Shown: positions 5,771 through 6,773 of the stretch, in pieces
Layout of the letters: each line of letters begins with the position of its first letter
Numbering within the stretch: position 1 is the stretch's first letter
Source: Sedimenticola sp.
GTDB lineage: Bacteria; Pseudomonadota; Gammaproteobacteria; Chromatiales; Chromatiaceae
DNA length: 6,773 nucleotides
Assembly (NCBI GenBank): GCA_027041035.1
Contig: JALULB010000257.1
Location: 1-6,773 of the forward strand
Reading direction: 5' to 3'
Program-made: the position numbers and the translations under genes
Notes under the pieces: model-generated
The model's input: only the letters and a program-made list of their open reading frames with translations
The model's database searches: none
What the model was told of the DNA's origin: nothing

Positions 5771-6773
5771 CTATCCCGCCGCATACGGATAGCGCTCCAT
5801 CAGATAACACAGGCAATCCTGGCGCACCACCGCCTCGTTGCTGGTCAGCATCGCCGGCATCAGCGGCTGGGTCAGCTTGAGGTTGCCGTCGTCGACGCGA
5901 AACAGCTCGTGGAACACCGCCTGGCCGGTTTCGTCGGTGACATCCAGCCGGCAACTGTCGCCGACGATCGCGAACGGTGTGTCGGCCGACAGCTCGCTGA
6001 AGTTCAGGCGTTCGAGTTCCGGCACGAACTGCATGTCGGCCGGTTCGCCGTGGAAGCTGAAGCTACAGTTCGGCGGTACCTTGACGGTCGCGACGGTATG
6101 GAAGATGTCGATATCTTCATGCGGCACCGGATGTTGCGGGAACTCGGTCAGGTGCAGGCAGGCATCCAGGTACTCGCGCGCATGGCGCATGCCGCTTTCG
6201 TCGCCAACCTTGCCGCATTCCAGGGTGACCGCCGGACACAACTCGGCGAAGGCGATGGATTGCACGCCGAGCGGCCGGATGAAGTACACCACGGTGCGCG
6301 AAAACAACGTCGCCAGATGCAGGTGCGCCTGCTGGATGACGTTGACGCAGGCGTAATGCGGGTTCAGGCCGGTGTTGTTGTGTATGTCCACCGAGGCGAA
6401 CACGCCCTTCTCGCGCATGCGCTCGACGATCGCCGCCATCATCCGCGCCTCTGGCGCCTTCGGGATCTCGGTGCCGGGCCAGACACGATTGAAATCCGGC
6501 TGGCCTTCGAGCGCGCGTCGCCCCTCCGCCGCCGCCTGCACGTTGCCGATGAACAGGCTCAGCGCGCGCGGCAGTTCGCGTTCCTCCGCGTGATAGTGGC
6601 GCAGCAGTTCGCGCACCGCGTCCCAGCCAACCCGCTCGTTGCCGTGCAGCAACACCGAGACGAACAGCGGTTCGACGTGTCGCCCGCGCAGATGCACCAA
6701 CATCGACTCTTCCAGAAAATCCGCCAGCATGCTGGCGTCGAAATCAAGCAACTCCACGCGGAGATCGCTCAAT
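5771..6773 (-). CDS. Succinylglutamate desuccinylase/aspartoacylase-family zinc hydrolase, start uncertain at the window edge
   Basis: This family (AstE/AspA, related to M14 carboxypeptidases) removes acyl groups from N-acyl amino acids using a zinc ion. Numbered from TTG at 6772, the protein is 333 aa. The zinc site is visible: HGNE (His43 and Glu46) after a hydrophobic strand, and the third ligand His131 in VDIHNNTG (128-135). GNVQAAAEGRR (76-86) and DFNRVWPG (93-100) supply the substrate-binding Asn/Arg pattern. TLECGK (183-188) holds Glu185, the expected catalytic acid/base. All key residues are present and the stop (TAG, 5773-5771) is clear. The first codon here may be an internal Leu with the true start beyond the edge, though 333 aa is already near full family length. 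No arginine-succinyltransferase (ast) genes are nearby, so I do not assign astE; the substrate is unknown. Confidence 0.9.
   Translation of the reverse strand, partial: LSDLRVELLDFDASMLADFLEESMLVHLRGRHVEPLFVSVLLHGNERVGWDAVRELLRHYHAEERELPRALSLFIGNVQAAAEGRRALEGQPDFNRVWPGTEIPKAPEARMMAAIVERMREKGVFASVDIHNNTGLNPHYACVNVIQQAHLHLATLFSRTVVYFIRPLGVQSIAFAELCPAVTLECGKVGDESGMRHAREYLDACLHLTEFPQHPVPHEDIDIFHTVATVKVPPNCSFSFHGEPADMQFVPELERLNFSELSADTPFAIVGDSCRLDVTDETGQAVFHELFRVDDGNLKLTQPLMPAMLTSNEAVVRQDCLCYLMERYPYAAG

Noticed and set aside
5771..6773. Assignment of the hydrolase as astE of the arginine succinyltransferase pathway
   Set aside because: The family fits, but no other ast genes are present and several subfamilies share the same zinc motifs, so only the family name is justified.

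Overview
The window looks like chromosomal DNA from a GC-rich gammaproteobacterium, possibly Chromatiales-like. The evidence is a clear RapA (HepA) homologue and a pcnB-folK-panB cluster, both typical of gammaproteobacteria. The narrower placement is a guess from protein style and base composition.

Layout. Positions 1-2033 (minus strand) hold a compact operon in the transcription order pcnB (poly(A) polymerase I), folK (6-hydroxymethyl-dihydropterin pyrophosphokinase), panB (ketopantoate hydroxymethyltransferase, 5' part only). The pcnB stop and folK start overlap by 4 bases, and folK and panB overlap by 19 bases, so translational coupling is likely. panB runs off the left edge. The first 38 bases are a perfect zero-loop palindrome that spoils its reading frame, most likely an assembly or amplification fold-back at a contig end.

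Between the divergent pcnB and rapA genes (about 2013-2345) lies a roughly 160-bp imperfect inverted-repeat element flanked by CTAG on both sides. It resembles a MITE (non-autonomous transposon remnant) and sits directly against the 5' end of pcnB. pcnB itself appears to start at an AUU codon behind a good Shine-Dalgarno sequence, recalling the known AUU start of E. coli pcnB.

Positions 2346-5066 (plus strand) encode a full-length but somewhat compact RapA, the SWI2/SNF2 ATPase that recycles RNA polymerase. After a leader carrying a tandem 12-bp repeat and G/C homopolymer tracts comes a 189-aa orphan protein (5160-5729) with a papain-like cysteine peptidase pattern. Its codon use is visibly more A/T-rich than its neighbours. 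A lone copy of the same terminal repeat seen in the MITE lies just behind it (5745-5761). On the minus strand, 5771-6773 encodes a zinc-dependent succinylglutamate desuccinylase/aspartoacylase-family hydrolase whose true start may be outside the window.

Functionally, most of the window is housekeeping: RNA polyadenylation, folate and pantothenate synthesis, and transcription recycling. The accessory signals are the repeat element, the solo terminal repeat and the orphan cysteine peptidase. I see no defence system, CRISPR array, RNA gene or intact transposase.
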